From: Wenzhouxiangella sp. XN201
GTDB taxonomy: Bacteria; Pseudomonadota; Gammaproteobacteria; Xanthomonadales; Wenzhouxiangellaceae
Length of the DNA: 64,000 bases
Assembly: GCF_011008905.1 (NCBI RefSeq)
Contig: NZ_JAAIVI010000020.1
Span: 372,001-436,000 of the forward strand
Reading direction: 5' to 3'
Shown here: in pieces, positions 7,795 to 16,655 of the stretch
Layout: the number at the start of each line of letters is the position of its first letter
How positions within the stretch are numbered: the first letter of the stretch is position 1
Made by a program: the position numbers and the translations under genes
Notes under the pieces: model-generated
Told to the model about the DNA's origin: nothing
What the model saw: the letters and a program-made list of their open reading frames with translations, nothing else
Database searches by the model: none

Positions 7795-10575
7795 TTGATC
7801 GCGTACCTGCATTCCCGCCTGTTCTCTTCTGCCCGCAACGATCGGAGGCTTTCCGAAGCGGCTCTGCAGAGGGTGCTGAGGCGGGAACATGCGTTGGTCA
7901 ACGAGTTCGCGCGGCGTATCCCGCATATTCCGCTGGTGCAACACCGGACCGGCCAGGACGATTCAGCACTGGGCACGGCGCGTTTCGCCGATCTCGAAGC
8001 CCGGCCATGCCGGATCTTCCCGACCGGCAATCCGGCCGTGGTCTATGTGGAGTTGCGGTTCCGTTACACCGCTTCGTACGACGGTGCCGTGCACCAGGTC
8101 AACCTGGGCAAGGTGCGTTTGTATGCGCGCATCGAGGATCCGCTCCATTTCAACGGCTGCGTCCACACTGTCGAGCAAGTCAGGGGCCGGGAGAAGTTGC
8201 GCCAGGCTTACTTCCGCCGGATCTTCGCCTTGATGGCCGCACAAAGCGACGGCAATCGGGAACTGGGGGGGTGGCTGAACGGGATACTTTTGCCCGACCA
8301 CGGCGCCAGCGAGCTGGATCTCCTGGCCACGATTCAGAACTTCAACCACAACATCGTGACCCGACCCAGGCCGGCGGCTGCCGGCCGCGACGCCTTTCGT
8401 GAAGCCATGCAGAGCTTTGATTTCGATCGCAAGGCAGGGCGAGAAGGGCCGATTTCGCTGCGAATGTCGGTGCGTCCCCATCAGCGAGATGATGGATGCT
8501 ATGCGCAATCGATTACCAGCGTCCTGATCGGCAATGCCCGCGGGATCGCCTTTCGCGGGCGCAATGGCAAGCTGGCCTACCTTACTCCCGGCAGCATATT
8601 TGAAAAGCGCTTCCGGGCATTCGTCGAGAACCGCACAGCCGACCGGCTTCGGGCACTGGGCCGCAACACCTGGCGCCGCAATGCCGAAGAGCGAATCTGG
8701 GGCGGGCCCGGCGAGTGCGAGGCCTATTTTCACGACCACGATCGCTTTGTGATGAAGGGTCTGGAGTGGGTGCTGGAACGCGATGACGATGACGCGCCGC
8801 GCGTCATGGGCAGTCACCGCAACGTGGCAGCCTACTGCAATGGCGATCAGCGCGTGGCGGTCAAAGCGGTGCCATTCGAATCCGTGGGGGATCTGGTTCG
8901 CCTCATCCAGGCTCACCAGTATGTTCACGGCGTGCAGGCACCGGCCCTGGTCGCCCAGGCCAGTGCCCATCCGAGCTTGACCGACGAAATTCTGGCCAGC
9001 GCCACCAGCCTGCTGAGCGAACGCGACAATGTCCTCGACCCGAACGGAGCACCGGGCCGGAAAGCCATCGAGGCCGACTGGAGCGGCCTGTTCAGCCGAA
9101 ATATCGGCCCACTTCTGCACCAGGTCACCGTCGATTACGAGCGCAAGCTGTTGCTGGCCGTTTTCGACTGGAGTTACGAGGGCATGCTTTCAGATTTTCG
9201 GGCCCAAAAGCGCCTGATCGAAGACTGCTCGCTGAGCCATCGACTGCGCATGGCGGCCAACCTGTTCCGAAACGGGCACCAGATGCTCGAGGATGATGTC
9301 ACCCATACCGACCTGAAACCCGAAAACATCCTCAACTTTCCCGGCAAGGCGTTTCGTGTTTTGCAAAAAGCCAGGAAACAGGGCTGGGACTGTCTCGAGA
9401 GCCATGAGCTCGACAGCCTGACCGTGGGCGAGCCGACGTTCGAGGGCGATTGTTCCGGTATTCACTTCGGTCGCGAAGGCGCCGTGGACAACCTCGCTCA
9501 TGGTGAGGGGCTGCCCACTTCGATCCGCTACTCAAGCTGGAAGTTCAGCAGCCTGGGGCTGAGCGAGGGCACGCAGCCGACGGTGCTGAGGAAACAGGGT
9601 GGGGAGCTGCCGCGCATCGATGCGCTGCTGCTCGAGCAGGATATCGCCAACCGCGGCACCACGGCGTGGGAGATCGTCTACGGTTCGCTTGTCGACTGCG
9701 TTCCACCCGACGAGGAGACGCGCCGGCTCAAGGGGCGGCAGCTCGCACAGGAGCGGGTGAGTCGGCATCTCGACGAGGCCATCCGGCTCAAGCGGCAGGG
9801 GCGGGAAGACAGGCAGGTCATGCTCGATCTCGAGTCGGCCATGCAGCTGTGCGATGGCCGATTGCTCGATATCGTCAGCCTGCGCTCGGAGACGATCGAC
9901 AAAAAGCGCCGCATCACGCCGTTGTTCCAGCATCCGCGCGACAATCGCAACGGCGTGGGCGTCTGGCTCGATCCGCGTGTCATCGATTTGCTCGATCACC
10001 TGGCCTGTGACTTCCGGCGCCAGAACATCACACGCCACCACGTGGCCAAACTCTACCGCACCGCCGAGTCCCTGCTGCGGGCCGAGGCCACTCGCCTCGA
10101 GCGGGCCGACCGCCGCACCGCCCGCAACCGACGACAACGGATGGTGACCTATATGCACGCCCACCGCCTGCACTTCAATCCGGACTGCGGCCTGCTGGGG
10201 CTGGCCGAATTGCCCCGGCAACTGGCCGAGTTTGCCGACCTGGTCGAGCGTATCCCCGACCCGCGTCGCGCATTGCGTGAGTTCACGACCACCTGGAACA
10301 ACCTGCGATTGTGGGGTGCGAGCGCGCTCGACGCCCTGAGTGAAATGCAGGCGTCGGAAGAAGCATTTGTGCAAGCCGACGACAAGGGTCGCCGGGAGCT
10401 CTATCAGCTGGTTCGCTCGACCTTGCTCAAGGAACACGAAACCATCGTCCGGCACGAGTCGCGAGCCGGCGAGGAAAGAATGCAACCGCCTTTCCTGGGC
10501 CTGTTCGAACGCCGCAGATTGCGTGTCTACCTTGATGGCGGTGATCTGCGCTTCAGCCACACCGTTGAACCCTGA
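7795..10575 (+). CDS. large divergent protein-kinase-like protein (926 aa)
   Basis: I do not recognise a named family. The centre shows protein-kinase landmarks: QRVAVKAVPFES, with K357 at the place of the ATP-binding beta3 lysine; THTDLKPENIL, a catalytic-loop HxDxKxxN with D506, K508 and N511; and DIANRGTTAWEIVYGS from D616, like the helix-F DxxSxGxxxxEL motif. No clear DFG metal-binding motif lies between D506 and D616, and there is no classical glycine loop; GSHRNVAAYCNGD may replace it. About 330 N-terminal and 290 C-terminal residues (rich in Arg/Leu helices) are unlike any kinase accessory domain I know. No transmembrane segment is evident. The TTG start lacks a good ribosome site, but no ATG occurs in the first 145 codons. 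Confidence 0.75.
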   Translation: MIAYLHSRLFSSARNDRRLSEAALQRVLRREHALVNEFARRIPHIPLVQHRTGQDDSALGTARFADLEARPCRIFPTGNPAVVYVELRFRYTASYDGAVHQVNLGKVRLYARIEDPLHFNGCVHTVEQVRGREKLRQAYFRRIFALMAAQSDGNRELGGWLNGILLPDHGASELDLLATIQNFNHNIVTRPRPAAAGRDAFREAMQSFDFDRKAGREGPISLRMSVRPHQRDDGCYAQSITSVLIGNARGIAFRGRNGKLAYLTPGSIFEKRFRAFVENRTADRLRALGRNTWRRNAEERIWGGPGECEAYFHDHDRFVMKGLEWVLERDDDDAPRVMGSHRNVAAYCNGDQRVAVKAVPFESVGDLVRLIQAHQYVHGVQAPALVAQASAHPSLTDEILASATSLLSERDNVLDPNGAPGRKAIEADWSGLFSRNIGPLLHQVTVDYERKLLLAVFDWSYEGMLSDFRAQKRLIEDCSLSHRLRMAANLFRNGHQMLEDDVTHTDLKPENILNFPGKAFRVLQKARKQGWDCLESHELDSLTVGEPTFEGDCSGIHFGREGAVDNLAHGEGLPTSIRYSSWKFSSLGLSEGTQPTVLRKQGGELPRIDALLLEQDIANRGTTAWEIVYGSLVDCVPPDEETRRLKGRQLAQERVSRHLDEAIRLKRQGREDRQVMLDLESAMQLCDGRLLDIVSLRSETIDKKRRITPLFQHPRDNRNGVGVWLDPRVIDLLDHLACDFRRQNITRHHVAKLYRTAESLLRAEATRLERADRRTARNRRQRMVTYMHAHRLHFNPDCGLLGLAELPRQLAEFADLVERIPDPRRALREFTTTWNNLRLWGASALDALSEMQASEEAFVQADDKGRRELYQLVRSTLLKEHETIVRHESRAGEERMQPPFLGLFERRRLRVYLDGGDLRFSHTVEP

Positions 10576-10635
10576 TCGCCGGCCCGGCGGCGTTGGCGGC
10601 TAAAAGCCTTCCGGCAGGATTTCGGTGTGCTACAC

Positions 10636-10651
10636 CCCGCCATACGGCGGG
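10636..10651. terminator. short hairpin between the kinase-like and GST genes
   Basis: CCCGCC-ATAC-GGCGGG forms a 6-bp stem 60 bp after the kinase-like stop. It is followed by AGGGCTTCTCCC rather than a T-run, so terminator function is uncertain. Confidence 0.3.
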
Positions 10652-10723
10652 AGGGCTTCTCCCATTCACACGTAGACGTCGAACTTGATTGACGCGCCCG
10701 GAGCCACCATCCAGAATGCCGTC

Positions 10724-11362
10724 ATGAAACTACATACATTTCCCACAGCCCCCAGCCCGCGCCGCGTGCACCTGTTCCTGGCCGAAAAGGAACTGGAGAT
10801 CGAGCAGGTAATCGTCGACATGCGCAAGGCGGAGCACATGTCCGATGAATTCGCCGCCATTCATCCCGACTGCACCCTGCCGGTTCTCGAACTCGACGAT
10901 GGCACCTGCCTGAGTTCCTGTGCCGCGATTTGCCGTTATCTCGAATCCGTTCAGCCCGATCCGCCGCTGCTGGGCAGCTCGCCGGAAGAGTGCGCCCGCA
11001 TCGACGATCGCGATCGCTGGATCGAAATGAATGGCCTGCTGGCGGTAATGGAAGGGTTCCGCAATGTCGCACCCCGGATGAAGGATCACGCTTTGCCCGG
11101 CCGGAGGCCGGTGGCCCAGATTCCCGAGCTGGCTGATCGCGGCCGTGAGCGCTTTCGCTGGTTTCTCGAAGACCTGGATGCCATGCTGGCAAAAACCGAG
11201 TATGTCGCGGGCGAAGCGTTTTCGGTTGCCGACATCACGGCACTCGTGACCGTGGATTTCGCTCAGTGGGGCCTGAAAGTGCCGCGGCCCGACGAATTGA
11301 CCCATCTGGCGCGCTGGTATCAAGCCGTCAGCCAGCGTCCCGCCATCAAGGCCTGCGACTGA
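10724..11362 (+). CDS. glutathione S-transferase family protein
   Basis: This 212-residue cytosolic GST has a thioredoxin-fold N-terminus (KLHTFPTAPSPRRVHLFLAEKELEIE), the cis-proline motif CTLPVLELDDGTCLSSCAAICRYLE, where the SS-like position binds the glutathione gamma-glutamyl part, and a helical C-terminal half ending YVAGEAFSVADITALVTVDF. Typical length is 200-230. The ATG at 10724 starts at the first residues of the fold; the longer TTG frame at 10685 adds a non-conserved tail. Substrate cannot be told. It stands alone. Confidence 0.88.
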   Translation: MKLHTFPTAPSPRRVHLFLAEKELEIEQVIVDMRKAEHMSDEFAAIHPDCTLPVLELDDGTCLSSCAAICRYLESVQPDPPLLGSSPEECARIDDRDRWIEMNGLLAVMEGFRNVAPRMKDHALPGRRPVAQIPELADRGRERFRWFLEDLDAMLAKTEYVAGEAFSVADITALVTVDFAQWGLKVPRPDELTHLARWYQAVSQRPAIKACD

Positions 11363-11401
11363 GCGCGCAGGGGAGGCGAGAGCGGTCCATCGCTCGATCG
11401 C

Positions 11402-12004
11402 CTATTCACCCCAAATCTTGCTGATGTTGGCGATGACCGCCCAGAACGTCCCGGCGGTGACCGCTAATGCAAATACCGCCAGGTAGCCGTCGCGAACGAT
11501 CAGGGCCAGGCCGAAGGCAGTCAGTGCGGCGCCGGCCAGGTTGGCGCTGAAGGGAATGAATTCCAGTGCCGGCATGGTCAGGGCGATGCACACGCAGGCC
11601 ACGGCAATGACCAGCGCCCCTTTGCCGTGAGTGATCACTTCCAGGCGCGGGTGCAGGAAGCGATCGATGAATCGGACCGGTTTTTCGAGCCAATCCAGGA
11701 CCCGGTGCAGGCGAGTGCGATCTACCGAGCGCTGCAACAGGAAGCCTGGTAGCCAGAAAGTCTTGCGGCCCACCAGCAATTGGCCGGCGGTCAACAACAC
11801 CAACAGGCCCATCATGGTCGGTACACCGGGTATATCCCCGATCAGTGGCGCCAGGGTGATCAATCCAGTGACCAGAATGATGGGTCCGAACGAGCGTCGA
11901 CCCACGGCATGAAGAATCGACTCCAGGCGCACCGGATCGTGCACTTTGTCGATTTCGCGAATGCGATCGAGCAGTTGTTCCAGGCTGCGAATCTCGGATT
12001 CCAT
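11402..12004 (-). CDS. ExoD (exopolysaccharide synthesis) family membrane protein
   Basis: The 200-residue protein matches the ExoD family: an N-terminal cytoplasmic helix (SLEQLLDRIREI), GRRSFGPIILVTGLITLAPLIGDIPGVPTMMG, a basic loop WLEKPVRFIDRFLHPRLEVIT and several C-terminal membrane segments. The family was named in rhizobia for exopolysaccharide and alkaline tolerance, but the biochemical role is unknown. Its start lies 9 bp downstream of the membrane LuxR-type gene, so both are probably one transcript. Confidence 0.88.
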   Translation of the reverse strand: MESEIRSLEQLLDRIREIDKVHDPVRLESILHAVGRRSFGPIILVTGLITLAPLIGDIPGVPTMMGLLVLLTAGQLLVGRKTFWLPGFLLQRSVDRTRLHRVLDWLEKPVRFIDRFLHPRLEVITHGKGALVIAVACVCIALTMPALEFIPFSANLAGAALTAFGLALIVRDGYLAVFALAVTAGTFWAVIANISKIWGE

Positions 12005-12013
12005 GATTGGCGC

Positions 12014-12559
12014 TTATTCCCTGTCGGGGATTGCCTCGGGGTCTGGCAGCAGCAGGTCTTCGAGAAAGAACGCCGACAGTTCCGACCGGCCCGCCAGTCC
12101 CGCCTTGCGGTAAATGGCGCGTGCCTGTTCGCGCACCGTCCGCTCGCCCGTTGTTCTCACGGCGGCAATCTCCTTCAGGCTCAGGCCCTTGAGCAAGAGC
12201 AGTGCGATCTCGGCTTCGGCCTTGCTCAACTGCCAGATTTCGAACTGTTCCTGGATCGCTTCGCTCAGCCCACGGATCGTGAATTGATAGCGCTCGCGCC
12301 ACTGGCGGGATTCAGTCTGGACAGAGTCGAGGCGCGTGTGCATTTGGTTGAGCTGGCGTCGTCCCTGGATCATTCGGACCAAAACATAACCGAACATGGA
12401 TGCAGCGAGCAGCAATACCGTCAGCTCCACCAGGACGTGTAACGGTTCGACACCCTCGTTGTAGTCCGAGAGCAGATCCCAGCCGATCAGGGCAGCGATC
12501 GTGCCGAAGGTGATCAGCAAAATGTGCCTGCCGGGCATCTGTGGTGTGTCATTCGACAT
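12014..12559 (-). CDS. membrane-anchored LuxR-type transcription regulator
   Basis: This 181-residue protein has two N-terminal hydrophobic helices (about residues 12-30 and 42-63), a coiled-coil-like linker (QGRRQLNQMHTRLDSVQTESRQWRERY), and a C-terminal helix-turn-helix of LuxR/GerE type: LSKAEAEIALLLLKGLSLKEIAAVRTTGERTVREQARAIYRKAGLAGRSEL. It lacks a receiver domain, so it should sense a membrane or ligand signal rather than a phosphate. It precedes the ExoD gene by 9 bp and may regulate it. Confidence 0.85.
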   Translation of the reverse strand: MSNDTPQMPGRHILLITFGTIAALIGWDLLSDYNEGVEPLHVLVELTVLLLAASMFGYVLVRMIQGRRQLNQMHTRLDSVQTESRQWRERYQFTIRGLSEAIQEQFEIWQLSKAEAEIALLLLKGLSLKEIAAVRTTGERTVREQARAIYRKAGLAGRSELSAFFLEDLLLPDPEAIPDRE

Positions 12560-12655
12560 AAGCGGGCTCAGACGGGTGAACAGGTCATTTGCCGGATTCT
12601 AATGTGATGGGGCCCGGGACATGCTTATTCCAGCTCAAACCGAAGGAGTATCGGC

Positions 12656-13258
12656 ATGAATGTCCCTGCAAACAGCTCATCCATCAAGGTCTGGGATTCA
12701 ATCATCCGAATCGGCCACTGGCTGCTGGTCATTGGCTTTTTCACCAATTACATCATGGAAGACGAGGTGATGTCTCTGCACGTTTGGATCGGCTACTCGA
12801 TCGTGGCGATCGTACTGTTCAGGGTGCTGTGGGGCGTTATCGGCACCGAGCATGCCCGCTTCGGCGACTTCGTCCGTTCGCCTTCGACGGTCGCTCGGTA
12901 CCTCGGCGATCTCTTCCGCGGCCGGGCGAAACACTATCTGGGTCACAATCCTGCCGGCGGAATCATGATCCTGCTGCTGCTCGCCTGCATGACCGCGCTG
13001 GCCTTCAGCGGCATCGTGCTCTACGCCCTGGAGGAAAATGCCGGTCCGCTGGCTGGCTGGGTCATCGAGGCCGGCGAGGGCGGTGCCCAGGCGATATGGT
13101 CAGCAGATGAGCATTTCTGGGAGGAAACCCACGAAGTGCTGGTCAACGTCATGCTTGGGCTGGTGATCATACACGTCCTGGGCGTGGTCATTTCCAGCCG
13201 GCTTCATCGTGAAAACCTGGTGCGGGCCATGTTCACCGGTCGCAAGCCCGTTAGGTAG
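12656..13258 (+). CDS. cytochrome b561 family protein
   Basis: This 200-residue integral membrane protein has four hydrophobic segments and the bacterial cytochrome b561/Ni-hydrogenase b-subunit pattern: VWDSIIRIGHWLLVIGFFTNYI with a haem-ligand His, SLHVWIGYSIVAIVLFRVLWGVIG, and a late EETHEVLVNVMLGLVIIHVLGVV with further His ligands. Such proteins move electrons between the quinone pool and periplasmic partners. AAGGAG precedes the ATG by 9 nt. No hydrogenase or partner gene lies nearby; small cytochrome c partners are absent. Confidence 0.9.
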   Translation: MNVPANSSSIKVWDSIIRIGHWLLVIGFFTNYIMEDEVMSLHVWIGYSIVAIVLFRVLWGVIGTEHARFGDFVRSPSTVARYLGDLFRGRAKHYLGHNPAGGIMILLLLACMTALAFSGIVLYALEENAGPLAGWVIEAGEGGAQAIWSADEHFWEETHEVLVNVMLGLVIIHVLGVVISSRLHRENLVRAMFTGRKPVR

Positions 13259-13364
13259 ACTGCGCGATGCGCAGGAACGGCTGTCGTCCCGGAATGCGCG
13301 TACGCGCATATCCGGGACTTCCCGGTTCTCGATCGCCCGAAGATCGCGCCGGCCGATCAAACGA

Positions 13365-14177
13365 TCAGTGGGCAGCCCCCCGCTGGTCGACTTGCGAAGC
13401 TTGCCGCCGCTTCGTGCCCGGCACCAGCATCGGCACGCGCTGGCGATAGTCTTCGTAGTCCGCGCCAAGGAACTTGATCAGGTCCCGTTCCTCGAGCTGA
13501 ATGGCGATCAGGATGTAGCCGGTCATGGCTGCGGCGAACAGTAGGCCGCCGACGCTCATCACCGGCCCGCCCCAGAACGCGAGGATGAACCCCAGATAGA
13601 GCGGGTGTCGCACCAGGCGGTAGAACAGGGGCGTGACGAAGCGGGGTGGTTCGGGGCGCCGCCCGACGAACTGGTTCCAGACCTGCTTGAGCCCGAACAG
13701 GTCGAAATGGTCGATCAGGAATGTGGCGAGCAGCACCATGGCAAAGCCAGCGGCGAACACGGTCCAGCCAATCGCCTGTCCGAGGCCGGATTCGGCCGAC
13801 CAGATCACCTCGGGAATCGGTCGCCACTGCCAGAACAGGAGTATCAGCATCAGGCTGGCCAACAGGACATAGACACTGCGCTCGGCAGCGGCCGGCAGCT
13901 TCTGCTTCAGCCAGTCCTTGAAACCAATGCGTGCCATGACGCTGTGCTGCAAACCGAACAGCGCGATCAGCCCGAGGTTGACAGCCACCGCCAGGGCAAC
14001 CGGACCGGTCGGGCGCCCTGCATCAATCGAATGCGGCACCAGCTCGGGCAGCCAGGGCAGCGATTGCGCGAGCGCGGTTTGCTGAAGATTGCCGACGAAG
14101 GCAATCAGGTACAGGAACGTGCCGAAAAAGACGGCATAGGCAATCAGACCGAAAAGCAGGATCGCGATGCGTTGCAT
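13365..14177 (-). CDS. mddA: methanethiol S-methyltransferase-like integral membrane protein (MddA type)
   Basis: This 270-residue NnrU/isoprenylcysteine-methyltransferase-fold protein resembles MddA, which methylates methanethiol to dimethyl sulfide with S-adenosylmethionine. Recognisable segments are LFGLQHSVMARIGFK, ERSVYVLLASLMLILLFWQWRPIP, LATFLIDHFDLFGLKQVW, and the cofactor-side YRLVRHPLYLGFILAFWGGP followed by QLEERDLIKFLGADYEDYRQRVPMLVP. Start 14177 is chosen because GGAG lies 9 nt before it; a longer frame to 14240 exists. It is downstream (128 bp) of the hydrolase-LuxR gene on the same strand. Substrate assignment is by similarity of pattern only. Confidence 0.8.
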   Translation of the reverse strand: MQRIAILLFGLIAYAVFFGTFLYLIAFVGNLQQTALAQSLPWLPELVPHSIDAGRPTGPVALAVAVNLGLIALFGLQHSVMARIGFKDWLKQKLPAAAERSVYVLLASLMLILLFWQWRPIPEVIWSAESGLGQAIGWTVFAAGFAMVLLATFLIDHFDLFGLKQVWNQFVGRRPEPPRFVTPLFYRLVRHPLYLGFILAFWGGPVMSVGGLLFAAAMTGYILIAIQLEERDLIKFLGADYEDYRQRVPMLVPGTKRRQASQVDQRGAAH

Positions 14178-14305
14178 GGCGGAATCTCCATAAATTTCGA
14201 AAGCGGGCTTTACGCTATGCGGGGTACGGCATGCAGACAATGGGGCAGGCGGCCCAATTGCTCGACGCCGGGCCGGCTGACTGGGACATTTGTCCCGGTT
14301 TACGA

Positions 14306-15370
14306 CTAAACTTGACTGGCCGGCTCGACCCGGGCGGCCTTGACGATCGCCTGAGCGCGCGAGTGCACACCCAACTTTCGGTAGACGTTCGTGAGGTGAT
14401 TGCGAACGGTCTTTTCGCTGATGTGCAGGGTTCGGGCGATTTCCTTGTTGGTCGCGCCCTGTGCCAGAACGGAGAAGATCTGACGTTCGCGTGCCGAAAG
14501 TCGATCGGTGGGAGTCGCCGCATCATCGGCTGCAACCCCCGTGAAGTCCAGGACTGCTTGCTTGAATTCCCGCCAGGCCGGTTCGTCCGCCTGCAGCACA
14601 TGATTGCGGGAGTCCAGCTCCACGAAGTGCGCGCCGGGAATCTCGCTGGCCAGCCTCTGGCCTTCCGAAAACGGCACGACCTGGTCGTTTCGCGCATGCA
14701 AGACCAGCGTGGGGACTCGAACTCTGTCGAGCAGGTGCCGGATATCGACGTCGCCCCGTGCCTCGAGCAGGGGAACGGCCTGTTCCGGCGAGACTGTCCT
14801 GCGGCACAGTTCGTTGAACCAGTCGATCTGCTCGTGGGTGCCGTCGGGCAGGAAGCGCGACGTGAATGCCTGGCGAAAGACCGGGTTGTCGTGGCCCCAG
14901 CCGAGGCGGATCATCTCGAGCACGGCGAAGAAGTGCTCGTCCTCGCGACCGCCGCGTTTGCCCCATCCCAGCCCATAGCCGCCGTAGAGAATCAGCTTCG
15001 AAACCCGCTCGGGATGTTCGACGGCATAGCGGATGACCGTCACGGCCCCCTGGGAAACGCCAAGCAGGATGGCCGGCTCGTCGATCCCGGCCGCATCGGC
15101 GACGCATTCGAGGTCATTGAGCCAGTTGTCTTCGGAGACATCATCGGCCTGCCAGTCGGACATTCCGCAGCCGCGCTCGTCGTAGCGAACGAAAGAAAAG
15201 TGGCCGGCGAGGAAGTCCATCCAATGTCGCCAGACCGGGCTTTCCCAGTCGTACTGCAGGTGCGTCAGCCAGTTGGCTGCCTTGAGCAGGGTCGGCCCCG
15301 ATCCCACGCGCGACCAGGCCAGTCGTACGCCATCACTGGTGTTGGCAATCCGGATTTGCTGGCGAATCAT
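14306..15370 (-). CDS. alpha/beta hydrolase fused to a LuxR-type DNA-binding domain
   Basis: A single 354-residue protein joins an alpha/beta-hydrolase domain (about residues 1-270) to a LuxR helix-turn-helix (about 285-345: LSARERQIFSVLAQGATNKEIARTLHISEKTVRNHLTNVYRKLG). The hydrolase triad is visible: LLGVSQGAV nucleophile elbow Ser, LVLHARNDQVVP Asp and ELDSRNHVLQ His. The enzyme-like domain probably senses a small molecule, though catalysis is possible. The start at 15370 gives the family N-terminus IRIANTSDGVRLAW; a GTG at 15418 would add 16 residues. MddA is the next gene and a plausible target. Confidence 0.85.
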   Translation of the reverse strand: MIRQQIRIANTSDGVRLAWSRVGSGPTLLKAANWLTHLQYDWESPVWRHWMDFLAGHFSFVRYDERGCGMSDWQADDVSEDNWLNDLECVADAAGIDEPAILLGVSQGAVTVIRYAVEHPERVSKLILYGGYGLGWGKRGGREDEHFFAVLEMIRLGWGHDNPVFRQAFTSRFLPDGTHEQIDWFNELCRRTVSPEQAVPLLEARGDVDIRHLLDRVRVPTLVLHARNDQVVPFSEGQRLASEIPGAHFVELDSRNHVLQADEPAWREFKQAVLDFTGVAADDAATPTDRLSARERQIFSVLAQGATNKEIARTLHISEKTVRNHLTNVYRKLGVHSRAQAIVKAARVEPASQV

Positions 15371-15546
15371 GTCCAGAGCACCCTGGGAGCCCGTTTCCCA
15401 TCGTAGTCGCGCGCTCACCTGTGCGCAAACGGAGACGCGGCAGCTGATGTCGATGACGACTCTCCCGGATGATTTCGAACCTGTCGAATTTGCATCCGCC
15501 CGTTCGATCTAGAAGTATGTAATGACTGACCACGGAGCGCACCGAC

Positions 15547-15996
15547 ATGCCCAATACCGTTCGAATCCATCGTGTTTTTACTGCACCGCCTGAGCGGATT
15601 TACCGCGCCTTCCTGGAGCCCGAGGCCATCGTCAAGTGGAATCCACCCAACGGCTTCACCGCGAAGGTGCACCATCACGAGGCCAAGCCTGGCGGCACCT
15701 TCCAGATGTCGTTCATCAACTTCGGTACCGGCCAGGCCCATACCTTCGGCGGGGAGTACCTCGAACTGATCGAGAACGAGCGCATCGTCTCCACCGACAA
15801 ATTCGACGATCCGAACGTGCCCGGGGAGATGAAAGTGACGGTGACCCTGCGCGAAGTGTCCTGCGGCACGGAAGTGAACATCACGCAGGAAGGCCTGCCT
15901 GACGCCATCCCGCCGGAACACTGCTACCTCGGCTGGCAGGAATCACTTGAGCTGCTGGCGAAACTGGTCGAGCCGGAAATTCCAGACGGGAGTTGA
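15547..15996 (+). CDS. SRPBCC / AHSA1-domain protein
   Basis: This 149-residue protein has the AHSA1 (activator of Hsp90 ATPase-like) helix-grip fold found in many bacterial stress or transport proteins: VRIHRVFTAPPERIYRAFLEPEAIVKWNPPNGF, GGTFQMSFINFGTGQAHTFGGEYLELIENERIVSTDKF and a final helix GWQESLELLAKLVE. It binds hydrophobic ligands in some relatives; the ligand here is unknown. GGAG lies 9 nt before the ATG. It stands alone next to a small membrane protein gene. Confidence 0.85.
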   Translation: MPNTVRIHRVFTAPPERIYRAFLEPEAIVKWNPPNGFTAKVHHHEAKPGGTFQMSFINFGTGQAHTFGGEYLELIENERIVSTDKFDDPNVPGEMKVTVTLREVSCGTEVNITQEGLPDAIPPEHCYLGWQESLELLAKLVEPEIPDGS

Positions 15997-16183
15997 TTGC
16001 TCCTGCCCAGGGCGGGCGGAAGACATCCACCAACTGAGGCGAAAGTGAGTGGACGTTTTCTTTCAAGTGTGGGCCGATAGGAACTTCGCCCCGGATTTCA
16101 AATCCAATGCTAGCCTGATCCTCGTCTTTCGGGACAGACCGGTGCGGCCCCGTTTGCCGTATCTTTCCGGGAGGCATTTCCAT

Positions 16184-16633
16184 ATGCGTACGGTTCGTGG
16201 TGTCGTCGCCGCCCTGGCCCTGATGGCCGGCGTGGTGCTTCTCTTTCTGGTGCCGCTTTCGATCATCATGGGGCCGCAGCGGGCCCTGGACGAAAGCCTG
16301 GCGTTCAACAACCTCTGGATCGGTATCTCGATGGTGGTGTCCCTGATTGCCGCCTGCATTGGCGGCTGGGTGGTGCATCGCCTGTCCGGTTCGCTCGGCG
16401 CAGTCATCGGTCTGGTCGTCGTTGTGGCGGTGTTGGGGCTGATTGATGCCGCCTGGCATCAGTGGTTCCTTCCCGTTCGTTTTCTCGTCGAAGCGCCGCA
16501 GGCCTGGTATCAGATGTTGCTGCTTTCGCGTGAGCCCCTGTGGTACGACTTGACTCTGCCGTTCCTGATGGCCGTTTTCATCTGGGTGGCGGGCGCCAGC
16601 CGGGCGATCGAGCACCCCAATTCGGTCGCATAA
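16184..16633 (+). CDS. four-helix membrane protein, hypothetical
   Basis: This 149-residue protein has four hydrophobic segments (approximately residues 5-24, 42-62, 72-92 and 123-140) and no motif I recognise. GGAGG 9 nt before ATG 16184 sets the start; the frame extends to 16049 but its first 45 codons encode low-quality sequence. A central WHQWF-rich loop could face the periplasm. It lies between two SRPBCC genes, with no clear operon. Confidence 0.7.
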   Translation: MRTVRGVVAALALMAGVVLLFLVPLSIIMGPQRALDESLAFNNLWIGISMVVSLIAACIGGWVVHRLSGSLGAVIGLVVVVAVLGLIDAAWHQWFLPVRFLVEAPQAWYQMLLLSREPLWYDLTLPFLMAVFIWVAGASRAIEHPNSVA

Positions 16634-16655
16634 GGCGGCCAGCGGTCTGCATTGC

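Noticed and set aside
9313-9642. DFG metal-binding motif of the kinase-like protein
   Set aside because: The closest match, TFEGDCSG, is not convincing in spacing or sequence, so I did not call a complete kinase domain.
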